Shown piece by piece: positions 22,941-31,465 of a DNA stretch of 48,543 bases. The stretch spans positions 1 to 48,543 of the forward strand of contig JAWOFN010000089.1 of NCBI GenBank assembly GCA_046497505.1, given 5' to 3'. A program made the translations under genes and the position numbers. The notes beneath the pieces were generated by a model. That model was given only the letters and a program-made list of their open reading frames with translations, ran no database searches and was not told the DNA's origin. Position 1 is the stretch's first letter, and each line of letters begins with the position of its first letter. This DNA comes from JAWOFN01 sp046497505 [NCBI: bacterium]. GTDB lineage: Bacteria > Blakebacterota > Blakebacteria > Blakebacterales.

Positions 22941-24944
22941 ATGAGCGCGAATCCCGCCCGCCCCCGGCCGGCGTCCTCTTCGTCCGGCCGGTCACGTCCC
23001 GAGGCTGCTCCGGTCCTCCTGCTGGCCGGTCTCCTCATGCTCCTGGTCCTCCCGGGTCCCGCCCGGGCCCAGGACGTCGAGAGCTGCATGATCTGCCACG
23101 GCGAAGCCGCCATGTTCGAGGGGCTCCCCAACGAGGAGACCCTCACCCTGGAACCGCAGACCTACGAGGACTCGATCCACGGTGAGATGGGTTTCAGCTG
23201 TGTGGACTGCCACATGGACATGGTGGGGGTGGAGGACCTCCACGATGTGCCGGTCGAGCCGGTGGACTGCGGGATCTGCCACGCCGAGACCGCGCGGATC
23301 TATGAAGGCAGCCTCCACGGGTACGCGCTCCAGCGGGGGAACGACAGGGCCCCCGCCTGTGTCTCGTGCCATGCTCCCGAGAAGGAGCCCCACGACATCC
23401 TGTCCCCCCGGAACCCGCGCTCTACCGTGCACCAGGTACGCGTGCCTGACACCTGCGCCACATGTCACGGCAAGGCGGGTCTGCTCACCGACGAGTACGT
23501 GAAACTGCCCGAGTCGTTCAAGGACTACTCGCAGTCGGTGCACGGTCAGGGGGCGACCCACGGCATCGCCGCCGCCGCCTCCTGTGCGGACTGCCACGAG
23601 GTCCACGACCTGAAGTCGGCAGCCGATCCGCAGTCCCCGATCAACTTCCGGAACGTCTCCACCACCTGCGGTCAGTGCCACCCGGACATCCAGGTCCAGT
23701 ACGACGCCTCGATCCACGGCCGGGCGCTCCAGGCGGGGGTCACCGACAGCCCGACCTGTACCGACTGTCACGGAGAGCATCTCATCCTCTCCCCCTCCGA
23801 TCCCCAGGCCAAGACGTACGCCAGCCGACTGGCCACGGAGACCTGCGGTGCGTGTCATGACGATCCGGTGATCATATCCAAGTACGACCTTCAGGGCGGG
23901 GTGGTGGGCTCCTACACCGACTCCTACCACGGCTGGGCGGTCCGCCGGAACTACGAGGACGCGGCCACCTGCGTGAGCTGCCACACCGCCCACATGGTGC
24001 TCCCAGAGAGTGCTCCGGCCAGCACGGTGAGCAAGGAGAACGTGGTGAGCACCTGCCAGTCGTGCCACCCGGATGCCACCATGAACTTCGCCCTCAGCTA
24101 TACCCACGAGGCGGCCTCCATCACCGCCAACCCCATCAACCGAACGATCCGGGCCATCTACTTCCTGCTCATCGCGCTGGTCATCGGCGGGATGGTGGTG
24201 CATAACCTGGTGGTCATGAACTTCTACATGGTGGAGAGCCGCCGGAGGCAGGAGCACACCTCCTGGGTGATGCGGTTCGACAAGAGTCAGATCGTCCAGC
24301 ACCTGCTGCTGACCGTCTCCTTCATCGGGCTGGTGATCACCGGTTTCGCACTGCGCTTCCCGGACGCCCTCTGGGTGCGGTGGCTGCTCGAACTGGGGAT
24401 GACCGAGCAGGTCCGGTCCGACCTGCACCGCATCCTGGCGGTGGTCCTGGTGTTCACCTCCGGCTACCACATGTATTACATATTCGCCACGCGCAGGGGC
24501 TGGGAGGAGTTCAAGGCGATGCTCCCCCGGGTCTCCGACCTGAAGGATTTCGTCCAGAACGTCCGCTATCATACCTGGCAGAGCAAGCGCGAGGTGAAGT
24601 TCGGCCGGTACGACTATTCCCAGAAGGCGGAGTACTGGGCCCTGGTGTGGGGCACGATCCTCATGATCATCACCGGTTTCGTGCTCTGGTTCCCCGCCCA
24701 GGCGGTGAAGGTCTTCCCCCACTGGATCGTCACGGCGAGTCAGACCATCCACTACTACGAGGCGTGGCTGGCCACCCTGGCCATCATCGTGTGGCACTTC
24801 TTCTTCGTGATCTTCCACCCCGAGGAGTACCCCATGAGCTGGACCTGGCTCACCGGGCGCATGTCGGAGGAATCGGTGAAGAAGCACCACACCCAGTGGT
24901 ACGAGGACGAGATCGCCGGTGCCTCCTTCGGTGAGGAGGAGTAG
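22941..24944 (+). CDS. Eleven-heme cytochrome c fused to a b-type cytochrome membrane domain
   Basis: A 667-residue protein. After a signal peptide (LLLAGLLMLLVLPGPARA) comes a periplasmic domain to about residue 395 with eleven CxxCH motifs: CMICH, CVDCH, CGICH, CVSCH, CATCH, CADCH, CGQCH, CTDCH, CGACH, CVSCH and CQSCH. From about residue 400 a membrane domain follows with several helices and conserved His (VVHNLVV, VQHLLLTVSF, LHRILAVV, YHMYYIF, IVWHFFFVIFHPEEYPM), resembling cytochrome b561/formate dehydrogenase gamma subunits. The layout recalls Geobacter CbcL, an inner-membrane quinol-oxidising cytochrome, but with more c-type motifs than I recall for CbcL. It could pass electrons from quinol to periplasmic or outer acceptors. 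Divergent from module 2; GGGAG lies before ATG 22941. Confidence 0.9.
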   Translation: MSANPARPRPASSSSGRSRPEAAPVLLLAGLLMLLVLPGPARAQDVESCMICHGEAAMFEGLPNEETLTLEPQTYEDSIHGEMGFSCVDCHMDMVGVEDLHDVPVEPVDCGICHAETARIYEGSLHGYALQRGNDRAPACVSCHAPEKEPHDILSPRNPRSTVHQVRVPDTCATCHGKAGLLTDEYVKLPESFKDYSQSVHGQGATHGIAAAASCADCHEVHDLKSAADPQSPINFRNVSTTCGQCHPDIQVQYDASIHGRALQAGVTDSPTCTDCHGEHLILSPSDPQAKTYASRLATETCGACHDDPVIISKYDLQGGVVGSYTDSYHGWAVRRNYEDAATCVSCHTAHMVLPESAPASTVSKENVVSTCQSCHPDATMNFALSYTHEAASITANPINRTIRAIYFLLIALVIGGMVVHNLVVMNFYMVESRRRQEHTSWVMRFDKSQIVQHLLLTVSFIGLVITGFALRFPDALWVRWLLELGMTEQVRSDLHRILAVVLVFTSGYHMYYIFATRRGWEEFKAMLPRVSDLKDFVQNVRYHTWQSKREVKFGRYDYSQKAEYWALVWGTILMIITGFVLWFPAQAVKVFPHWIVTASQTIHYYEAWLATLAIIVWHFFFVIFHPEEYPMSWTWLTGRMSEESVKKHHTQWYEDEIAGASFGEEE

Positions 24945-24970
24945 CCTGGGAAGGGGGACCAGGAAGCGCT

Positions 24971-24996
24971 GACGGGCAGCCGCGGGGCCGCCCGTC
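24971..24996 (+). terminator. Intrinsic-type terminator after the 11-heme cytochrome gene
   Basis: GACGGGC (24971-24977) pairs with GCCCGTC (24990-24996), with an inner GCC/GGC pairing in the loop. It is followed by T-rich CTGTCTGTTCTGTTTC. It begins 27 nt after the stop codon. Confidence 0.7.
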
Positions 24997-25092
24997 CTGT
25001 CTGTTCTGTTTCCGCTTCAAACCTCCCGCCGGCCCGGTTAGGCTGGGAAGCCGACAGCGAAAGCTTCCGAACCCTTCCAAGGATGCAGCCCC

Positions 25093-26844
25093 ATGCGGCG
25101 GACCCTCCCCCTGCTGACCCTCTTCCTCCTCCTCCCTCTCCTGAACGGATGCGGCGGTTCGGATGCGGGGGTGGCGGATATGATCTACACCGACGCTTCC
25201 TTCTACACGATGGATCCCGACCGGCCCCGCGCGGAGGCGGTGGCGGTGAAGAACGGCCGATTCGCCGCGGTGGGGAGCCGTGCGGAGGTGGACCGCTGGC
25301 GCGGTCCCGGTACCCGCACCGTGGACCTGGGAGGCGGCTTCGCCCTGCCCGGTCTGAACGACAGCCACACCCACTTCGACTCAGCGGGACGGCTGCTGCT
25401 GGGAGCCAACCTCCTGGCGGTGAGCGATGCGGAGGGCCTGCGGGAGGAGATCGCCGCGGCGGCGGAACGGATGCCCGAGGGGGCCTGGATCACCGGCGGG
25501 AGCTGGGGGGCGTACGAATCGTGGGAAGCCGGCTCGACGGGTGAGGAGAAGAGCGGGGCGGGGGAGAAGTCGGAACTCTTCCGCCCCGCGAAAGGGATCA
25601 TCGACCCGGTGAGCCCGGAGAACCCGGTGCTGGTGGACCGGTGGGACCGGAGCATGTACCTGGCCAACTCCCTCGCACTGGAGGAGGCGGGGATCACCGC
25701 TTCCACCCGGGCCCCCCGCGGGATCACGATCCACCGGGACGCCGACGGGGAGCCCACCGGTCTCTTCGAGGTCACAGGGGGCTCGATCATGACCCTCTTC
25801 GGTGACGCGATCGATCCTCCCAGCCACGAGCAGCGCCTCGCCGAGGCCCGCCTGGCCCTCGAGGAGGTCCGCAGGGCGGGCATCACCATCATCAGCGACA
25901 TCACCGGTCCCCGGATGCTCCGGATATTCAAGGAGCTGAAGGATAACGGGGAACTCACGGTGCGGGTGCGGCCCCGCCCGCCGCTGACCACGGCGGAGGA
26001 CTTCCGGGCGATCGGGATCACCACCACCGTCGGCGATCCCTGGCTCCGGTTCACGGGGCTGAAGGGGTATGTGGACGGGATCATGGGTTCATCGGGGGCC
26101 CAGTTCTTCGAGCCGTACGAGGACGACCCGACCAACTACGGCCACGACCGTCCCATGATGCGGCCCGAGGGGAACATGGAGCGGCTCGTACGGGAGACCG
26201 CAGCCGCCGGGATGGTGCCGCATGTCCACGCCATCGGTACCCGGGGGGTGGATATCCTCCTGGACATCTATGAGGAGGTCCTGGGCGACATGGGGCTGAC
26301 CGACCACCGCTGGCGGGTGATCCATGCCCAGGTGGTCCGCCCCGAGGACCGTCCCCGCTTCGGTCAGATGGGGCTGGTGGCGGAGATCAACCCCTACCAC
26401 CTTTCGGACGACATGCGATGGATGGCCGAGCGCATCGGGGAGCGATCACGCTGGGCGTACGCGTTCCGGAGCTTGAAGGACGCCGGGGCGGTGCTGGTCT
26501 TCGGCAGCGACTGGCCCGGGACCAACGCGGCCCGGTATCACCAGCACCCACGCTATCTCATCCACGCCGCGGTGAATCGCACCACGCTGGAGGGGGCCCC
26601 GGAAGGGGGATGGTTCCCCGAGGAGAAGATCACGGTCCAGGAGGCCCTCGAGGCGTTCACCATCAACGGGGCATGGGCCAATTTCGAGGAGGAGGAGTTC
26701 GGCTCGATCGAGACGGGGAAGTGGGCGGACCTGACCGTCCTGGACCAGGACCTGCTGGAGATCGACCCGCAGCGGATCATGGATACCGAGGTGCTCTACA
26801 CGATCATCGAGGGGAATGTCATCTGGCGGAACCCGGACCGCTGA
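25093..26844 (+). CDS. YtcJ-like amidohydrolase, predicted lipoprotein
   Basis: A 583-residue metal-dependent amidohydrolase. The N-terminus is a lipoprotein signal with lipobox LNGC (Cys near residue 19), so it should be membrane-tethered outside the cytoplasm. Catalytic-fold signatures are the HxH motif in NDSHTHFDS, the YtcJ-type GGSWG and [17 protein letters not shown] stretches, [19 protein letters not shown], and the metal-ligand Asp in [11 protein letters not shown]. The C-terminal [21 protein letters not shown] closes the composite beta-sandwich. The substrate is unknown; relatives hydrolyse amides, formamides or carbamates. Its 3' end overlaps the convergent ABC-F gene by 26 nt. Confidence 0.88.
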   Translation: MRRTLPLLTLFLLLPLLNGCGGSDAGVADMIYTDASFYTMDPDRPRAEAVAVKNGRFAAVGSRAEVDRWRGPGTRTVDLGGGFALPGLNDSHTHFDSAGRLLLGANLLAVSDAEGLREEIAAAAERMPEGAWITGGSWGAYESWEAGSTGEEKSGAGEKSELFRPAKGIIDPVSPENPVLVDRWDRSMYLANSLALEEAGITASTRAPRGITIHRDADGEPTGLFEVTGGSIMTLFGDAIDPPSHEQRLAEARLALEEVRRAGITIISDITGPRMLRIFKELKDNGELTVRVRPRPPLTTAEDFRAIGITTTVGDPWLRFTGLKGYVDGIMGSSGAQFFEPYEDDPTNYGHDRPMMRPEGNMERLVRETAAAGMVPHVHAIGTRGVDILLDIYEEVLGDMGLTDHRWRVIHAQVVRPEDRPRFGQMGLVAEINPYHLSDDMRWMAERIGERSRWAYAFRSLKDAGAVLVFGSDWPGTNAARYHQHPRYLIHAAVNRTTLEGAPEGGWFPEEKITVQEALEAFTINGAWANFEEEEFGSIETGKWADLTVLDQDLLEIDPQRIMDTEVLYTIIEGNVIWRNPDR

Positions 26845-28792
26845 ACTGCTCTTCCAGGGCCTCGAGCTCCTGGCTGAGCGCGAGCCACTCCGCCTCGGCC
26901 CGATGGATGCGCTCCTCCAGTTCGGCGTGCTCGGCGGTGGCCCGGTGCCGGGCGGCGGGGTCCTCGTAGAGGGCGGGGTCGGCCATCCGCTCTTCCAGCT
27001 CGTCGCGACGCCGATGGAGCCGTTCCACCTCGGCCTCCTTCTCCTCCAGCTTCCGACGGGGCTCCCGGGTGGCGCGGTGGATCCGGTTCCGGGCCTCCGC
27101 CTCCCGGCGCTTCCTGGCCGACCGGTCCTCGGCCGCATCGGACACCGCGGTCTCCTCCGGGTCGGAGGCGTCCCCGGCTCCCCGCTGTCCCTGTTTCCAG
27201 AGGTAGTAGTCGTAGTCCCCCTCGTAGAGCCGGACTCCGCCGCCCCCCACCTCGATGATGCGGTCCGCCACCGCGCGGATCAGGTGACGGTCGTGGGTGA
27301 TGAGGACCAGGGTTCCGGTGAACTGCCGGAGTGCCTCCTCCAGTACGTCGCTGGAGGGGATGTCCAGGTGGTTGGTGGGCTCGTCCATGCAGAGCAGGGG
27401 GGCGGGGGAGGCCAGCAGCTTCGCCAGGGCCAGGCGGGAACGTTCCCCGCCTGAGAGGACCTGCACCTTCTTCTCCACATCGTCCCCGGTGAAGAGGAAG
27501 GCACCCAGCAGGGAGCGTACCTGCTGGGGGGTCCACCGCGGGGCGGCGGCCTGCAGCTCGTCGAAGACGGTGCGCGCCAAGTCGAGGGCCTGGAGCTGGT
27601 GCTGGGCGTAGTAGGCGGTCTCCACATGGGTGCCCGGCCTGCGTTTTCCCGCATCCGGTTCCAGCTCACCCGCCATGAGTTTGAGGAGGGTGGACTTGCC
27701 CGCTCCGTTCGGCCCCACAAAGGCGGCCTTCTCCCCCCGGCGGAGGATCAGGTCGAGGTCGTCGTAGACCACGTTCTCCCCGTAGGCCTTCCGCACACCG
27801 GAGAGAGTGAGGACGATGTCGCCCGTGCGGGGGGGCTGGGGGAACCGGAACCGCACGGTGTTCCGTTCGGGGGGCTCCTCCACCAGCTCTTCCTGGATCC
27901 TCTCGATGCGGCGCAGGCGGTCCCGGGCCTGGCTGGCCTTGGTGTTCTTGGCGCGGAAGCGGTCCACGAAGGCCTGCAGGCGCTCGATCTCAGCCAGCTG
28001 CGCCTCCCGCTTCTTCCGCTGTTGTTCCCGGGCCAGCTCCCGGGCCGCTTCGTAGTCGCTGAAGGAACCGGTGTAGTTGACCAGGCGATCCCCGTCGATC
28101 TCGGCTACCCGGCCCACCAGCCCCTCCATGAAGGCCCGGTCGTGACTGACCAGTACCAGGGCCCCGTCGTAGTCGTGGAGGAAGCCCTCGAGCCACCGTA
28201 CCGACTCGAGGTCGAGGTGGTTGGTGGGCTCGTCGAGCAGAAGGAGGTCGGGCGCGCTCAGGAGCAGGCGGGCGAGGGCCACCCGCATGAGCCAGCCGCC
28301 GGAGAAGGTCTCAGCGGGACGGTCGATCTCCTCCTCGGAGAATCCCAGGCCCCCCAGTACGGCCCGGGCCCGGCCTTCCAGGGCGTAGCCCCCTGCCCGC
28401 TCGAAGCGGTGACGGAGCCTTCCGTACTCCTCGAGCATCCGCTGCTGCTCCGGCCCGGCTCCGGTACCCGCCAGGTCGGATTCCAGCTCCTCGATGCGCC
28501 GCTCCAGGGTCTGGAGGTCCCCCGCCGCGGTGAGGGCCTCCTCGAGGACGGTCCGGCCCCGGATCTCGATGGCCTCCTGCCGGAGATAGCCCACTGACGC
28601 ACCCTTCGTCCGGTCCACCGACCCCTCGTCGGGATGCTCGAGGTCCGCCATGATCTCAAGGAGGGTGGTCTTCCCCGAGCCGTTCGGACCCACCAGGGCC
28701 AGGCGGTCGCGGGCACCCACGCGGAGGTCCACCCCCTGGAAGAGGGTCTGACCGCCGAACGCCTTCGATATGTCCCGGAGGGTGATGAGCAT
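26819..28792 (-). CDS. ABC-F family ATPase (Uup/YheS-like), ribosome-associated type
   Basis: A 657-residue cytoplasmic protein with two ABC ATPase domains and no membrane segments. Domain 1 has Walker [10 protein letters not shown], signature [15 protein letters not shown] and Walker [14 protein letters not shown]. Then come the charged interdomain linker ([20 protein letters not shown]) and domain 2 with Walker [10 protein letters not shown], signature [15 protein letters not shown] and [13 protein letters not shown]-terminal coiled coil of about 90 residues is rich in Arg and Glu. This matches ABC-F translation factors, some of which confer ribosome protection against antibiotics; a housekeeping role is more likely here. 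The start is ATG 28792; an in-frame TTG at 28801 is possible, and no clear Shine-Dalgarno sequence is seen. Confidence 0.93.
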   Translation of the reverse strand: MLITLRDISKAFGGQTLFQGVDLRVGARDRLALVGPNGSGKTTLLEIMADLEHPDEGSVDRTKGASVGYLRQEAIEIRGRTVLEEALTAAGDLQTLERRIEELESDLAGTGAGPEQQRMLEEYGRLRHRFERAGGYALEGRARAVLGGLGFSEEEIDRPAETFSGGWLMRVALARLLLSAPDLLLLDEPTNHLDLESVRWLEGFLHDYDGALVLVSHDRAFMEGLVGRVAEIDGDRLVNYTGSFSDYEAARELAREQQRKKREAQLAEIERLQAFVDRFRAKNTKASQARDRLRRIERIQEELVEEPPERNTVRFRFPQPPRTGDIVLTLSGVRKAYGENVVYDDLDLILRRGEKAAFVGPNGAGKSTLLKLMAGELEPDAGKRRPGTHVETAYYAQHQLQALDLARTVFDELQAAAPRWTPQQVRSLLGAFLFTGDDVEKKVQVLSGGERSRLALAKLLASPAPLLCMDEPTNHLDIPSSDVLEEALRQFTGTLVLITHDRHLIRAVADRIIEVGGGGVRLYEGDYDYYLWKQGQRGAGDASDPEETAVSDAAEDRSARKRREAEARNRIHRATREPRRKLEEKEAEVERLHRRRDELEERMADPALYEDPAARHRATAEHAELEERIHRAEAEWLALSQELEALEEQFSGPGSAR

Positions 28793-28855
28793 GGCGCCCA
28801 ATATATGCGGGGCGGCCGCGACCCGACAGGGCGGGGCGCCCCGATCCCCGTGGCC

Positions 28856-29629
28856 CTACCTCCCCAGGAGCCGGGCCAGCCGGGGGCGGCTGAGACGCAG
28901 AAGGTGCCTCTCTTCGGAAACGAGATCGGGCGCGGGGAAGAAGCGTACGAGGCGGGCCCCGGCGAGGAACTCCGGCTCCCGCCGGAAGAGGCCCTCCGGG
29001 AGGAAGGGGAGGGGGCCCCGCTCCTCCTCCAGGGCGGTGCGGTAGAACTCCGCCGTTTCGGGCGGTGCCAGGAAGGTCCAGCCCAGGCCGACGGCGAAGG
29101 GGACGATCCGCTCGGGGTGGTCACGGAGCAGGGCGAGGAGACCCTCCGCGACGGAGGGACGGTCCGCATCGAAGGCGCCGGCCACGGCCGCGAACCCCAT
29201 GAGGTGCAGACCGCTGGAGGCGATTTCGGTCCGGGTGTAGGCCTCCTCCGCGCTGGCGGCCCCGGTGACCAGGAGGATGCGGGCGGTGGCCGAGGTGTCG
29301 GCGGTGGTGAGGTCGTAGGCGGGCTTGCGGACGATCTCCAGGGTGCTGTCGGGGGGGAGGGCCCGACCCACCTCCTTCAGGATGCCCTGTTCGGAGAGGA
29401 CCCGGTCCGCCCCGCAGATCCGGACCACCTCCTGGCCTGGGAGCTGGAGATACCCGAGCAGGGCGGCGGACCGGAGGGAGGCCCCCCCGATCTGGCAGAG
29501 GTCCCCCTCCACCGACTCCCCCTGCTGGATGCGGGCGATCTGTGCGATGAGCGCACCCGACCAGGGTGCGAGGTCACCGGGCAGGCGGCGGATCCGCCGC
29601 CAGGCCCGGGGGTAGTGCGCCGGTTCCAT
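28856..29629 (-). CDS. Conserved-looking protein of unknown function
   Basis: A 257-residue soluble protein that I do not recognise. It has no signal peptide or transmembrane segment. Composition is rich in Ala, Leu and Arg, with predicted alternating alpha/beta structure. Notable stretches are GDLCQIGGASLRSAALLGYL, RILLVTGAASAEEAYTRTE and FAVGLGWTFLAPPETAEFY. GGAGG precedes ATG 29629 at good spacing, and codon use is like the neighbours, supporting a real gene. It lies 52 nt downstream of the decarboxylase gene and 63 nt upstream of the ABC-F gene on the same strand, so the three may be co-transcribed. Confidence 0.72.
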   Translation of the reverse strand: MEPAHYPRAWRRIRRLPGDLAPWSGALIAQIARIQQGESVEGDLCQIGGASLRSAALLGYLQLPGQEVVRICGADRVLSEQGILKEVGRALPPDSTLEIVRKPAYDLTTADTSATARILLVTGAASAEEAYTRTEIASSGLHLMGFAAVAGAFDADRPSVAEGLLALLRDHPERIVPFAVGLGWTFLAPPETAEFYRTALEEERGPLPFLPEGLFRREPEFLAGARLVRFFPAPDLVSEERHLLRLSRPRLARLLGR

Positions 29630-29681
29630 GGAGCCTCCTGACCGGCGGCTGGCACCCAGGAGCGTAGCAGGTCCGGACGGT

Positions 29682-31196
29682 CTATGTCATCTCCCCGGAG
29701 ATCGCACGGGCCAGACCCGTGAGCAGGTCCCAGACCGCCCGGACGTCCCCGGCAGTGGTGCGAGGATGGCCGATGGCCAGGCGCAGGGTGTAGACCCCGT
29801 CCAGCTTCGTGTGGCTCAGGAAGACCTGCCCGGTGGCGTTGGCCCGGTCCATGACCCGGCGGTTCAGTCCCTCCAGGCGCTGCTCCGCCTCCTCGCTCCC
29901 CGCCTCCCATCCCTGCGGGCGGAAGCGGAAGCAGACCGTGGCGAAGGGCACCGGGGCCACGAGTTCCACGCCATCCTGCTCCTCGATGATCCGGGCCAGC
30001 CCGTCGGCCAGCTCCATGTGGTAGCGGAGCCGGTCCCGGATCCCCTCGGCCCCGTACCAGCGGAGGATCATCCACATCTTGAGCGAGCGCCACCGCCGCC
30101 CGAGCTGGAACCCGTAGTCCATGAGGTTGACCAGCTCCTCGTCGCTGTCCAGGTCGCTGGTGAGGTACTCGGGGACCAGGCTGAAGGCGCTGCGGAGCTT
30201 CTCACGGTCCCGGACGAAGAAGGCGGAGAAGTCCATGGGGGTGAAGAGCCACTTGTGGGGGTTGACCACGATGGAATCGGCCCGCTCCCATCCCTCGAAG
30301 AGGGCACGCTTTTCCGGGACCGCCGCAGCGGACCCGGCGTAGGCGGCGTCGATGTGGAACCAGAGACCGAACTCCTCGGCGATGTCCGCGATGGCAGCGG
30401 CCGGGTCCACGCTGGTGCTGGAGGTGGTGCCCAGGGTACCCACAACCGCCAGGGGGCGGTGCCCCGCCTCCAGGTCCGACCCCACCGCCGCCCGCAGGGC
30501 GTCCGCCCGCATGCGGAAGGCCTCGTCGGAGGGGATCTTCCGGACCTGCTCCAGCCCGTACCCCAGGGTCATGGCCGCCTTGTCGATGGAGGAGTGGGCC
30601 TGGTCGGAGGCATACACGATGAGCCGGGGCACCTCGGCCCGGCCCGCCAGCCCCCGGCTGCGGAGCCGCAGGTCCCCCGCCTTCTCCCGGGCGGCGGCCA
30701 GAGCCACCAGACTCGAGGTGGAGGCGGTGTCCAGGATCTCGCCGAAGAAGGTGTCGGACAGGCCGAAGAGGTCCCGGAGCCACTCCATGACCCGCACCTC
30801 CAGCTCGGTGCCCGCCGGGCTGGTGCGCCAGAGCATGTTGTTCTGGCCGAACCCTGCGGCCAGCATCTCCCCCAGCGCCCCGGGGGCCGAGGCGGAGGAG
30901 GGGAAGTAGGCCATGTAGCGGGGGCTGTTCCAGTGGGTGAGGCCGGGGTAGAGGACCTCCTCGAAGTCGGCCATGATCGCTTCGAACGGCTTGCCCTGGT
31001 CGGGGGCCCGCTCCGGGACCTGCTTCCGGATGCTCCCGGGCGCGATGTCGGGGAGGACCGGGGTTTCCCGGACCGCCTCGAAGTAGCGGGCGATCCGCTC
31101 CACGATCGTCTGCCCCGCGGCCCGGAACGCCTCGGGGGACATCTCCTGGGGGGCGGGGCGGTCGGGGAGGTGGGAGAAGTCGGGGGTCTGGGGCAT
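29682..31196 (-). CDS. PLP-dependent group II decarboxylase (aromatic-L-amino-acid decarboxylase type)
   Basis: A 504-residue cytoplasmic enzyme of the PLP-dependent group II decarboxylase family. Features include HWNSPRYMAYFPSSAS (substrate region typical of aromatic amino acid decarboxylases), AHSSIDKAAMTLG, WFHIDAAYAGSA (Asp binding the PLP ring nitrogen), and the PLP-linked Lys315 in NPHKWLF. The length matches the AADC/tyrosine/tryptophan decarboxylase group. The best assignment is decarboxylation of an aromatic amino acid to the amine, but the exact substrate cannot be read from sequence. ATG 31196 starts the likely minus-strand unit decarboxylase, unknown protein, ABC-F. Confidence 0.92.
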   Translation of the reverse strand: MPQTPDFSHLPDRPAPQEMSPEAFRAAGQTIVERIARYFEAVRETPVLPDIAPGSIRKQVPERAPDQGKPFEAIMADFEEVLYPGLTHWNSPRYMAYFPSSASAPGALGEMLAAGFGQNNMLWRTSPAGTELEVRVMEWLRDLFGLSDTFFGEILDTASTSSLVALAAAREKAGDLRLRSRGLAGRAEVPRLIVYASDQAHSSIDKAAMTLGYGLEQVRKIPSDEAFRMRADALRAAVGSDLEAGHRPLAVVGTLGTTSSTSVDPAAAIADIAEEFGLWFHIDAAYAGSAAAVPEKRALFEGWERADSIVVNPHKWLFTPMDFSAFFVRDREKLRSAFSLVPEYLTSDLDSDEELVNLMDYGFQLGRRWRSLKMWMILRWYGAEGIRDRLRYHMELADGLARIIEEQDGVELVAPVPFATVCFRFRPQGWEAGSEEAEQRLEGLNRRVMDRANATGQVFLSHTKLDGVYTLRLAIGHPRTTAGDVRAVWDLLTGLARAISGEMT

Positions 31197-31465
31197 GACG
31201 GATCCCTCCGGTCGGGTTGCTGGACGAGGGCCTTCGTCCCGAATGTAGACCCGCCGCCGCCGGATTCCAACGGCGGGCTTAGAGAACTCTCCCCCATGCG
31301 TTCATTTCTCCTGGGGGCCCCGAATCCTGATAAACTCCCGCCCGGGAATACCGTCCTGCTTGCAGGCGGTCATGAAACGGAGGACGATCATCCGGGATGC
31401 CTCGGTCCTCGGGGTACAGGCAATCCGGGTCCTTATGAGGCATCTTCCCTGTGAGGTGAGCAGCC

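Noticed and set aside
13314-24944. Possibility that the FeS/NrfD genes belong to a hydrogenase 2, polysulfide reductase or Nrf nitrite reductase operon
   Set aside because: No hydrogenase large or small subunit, molybdopterin subunit or NrfA-type cytochrome was found in any frame here; only the electron-transfer parts are present.
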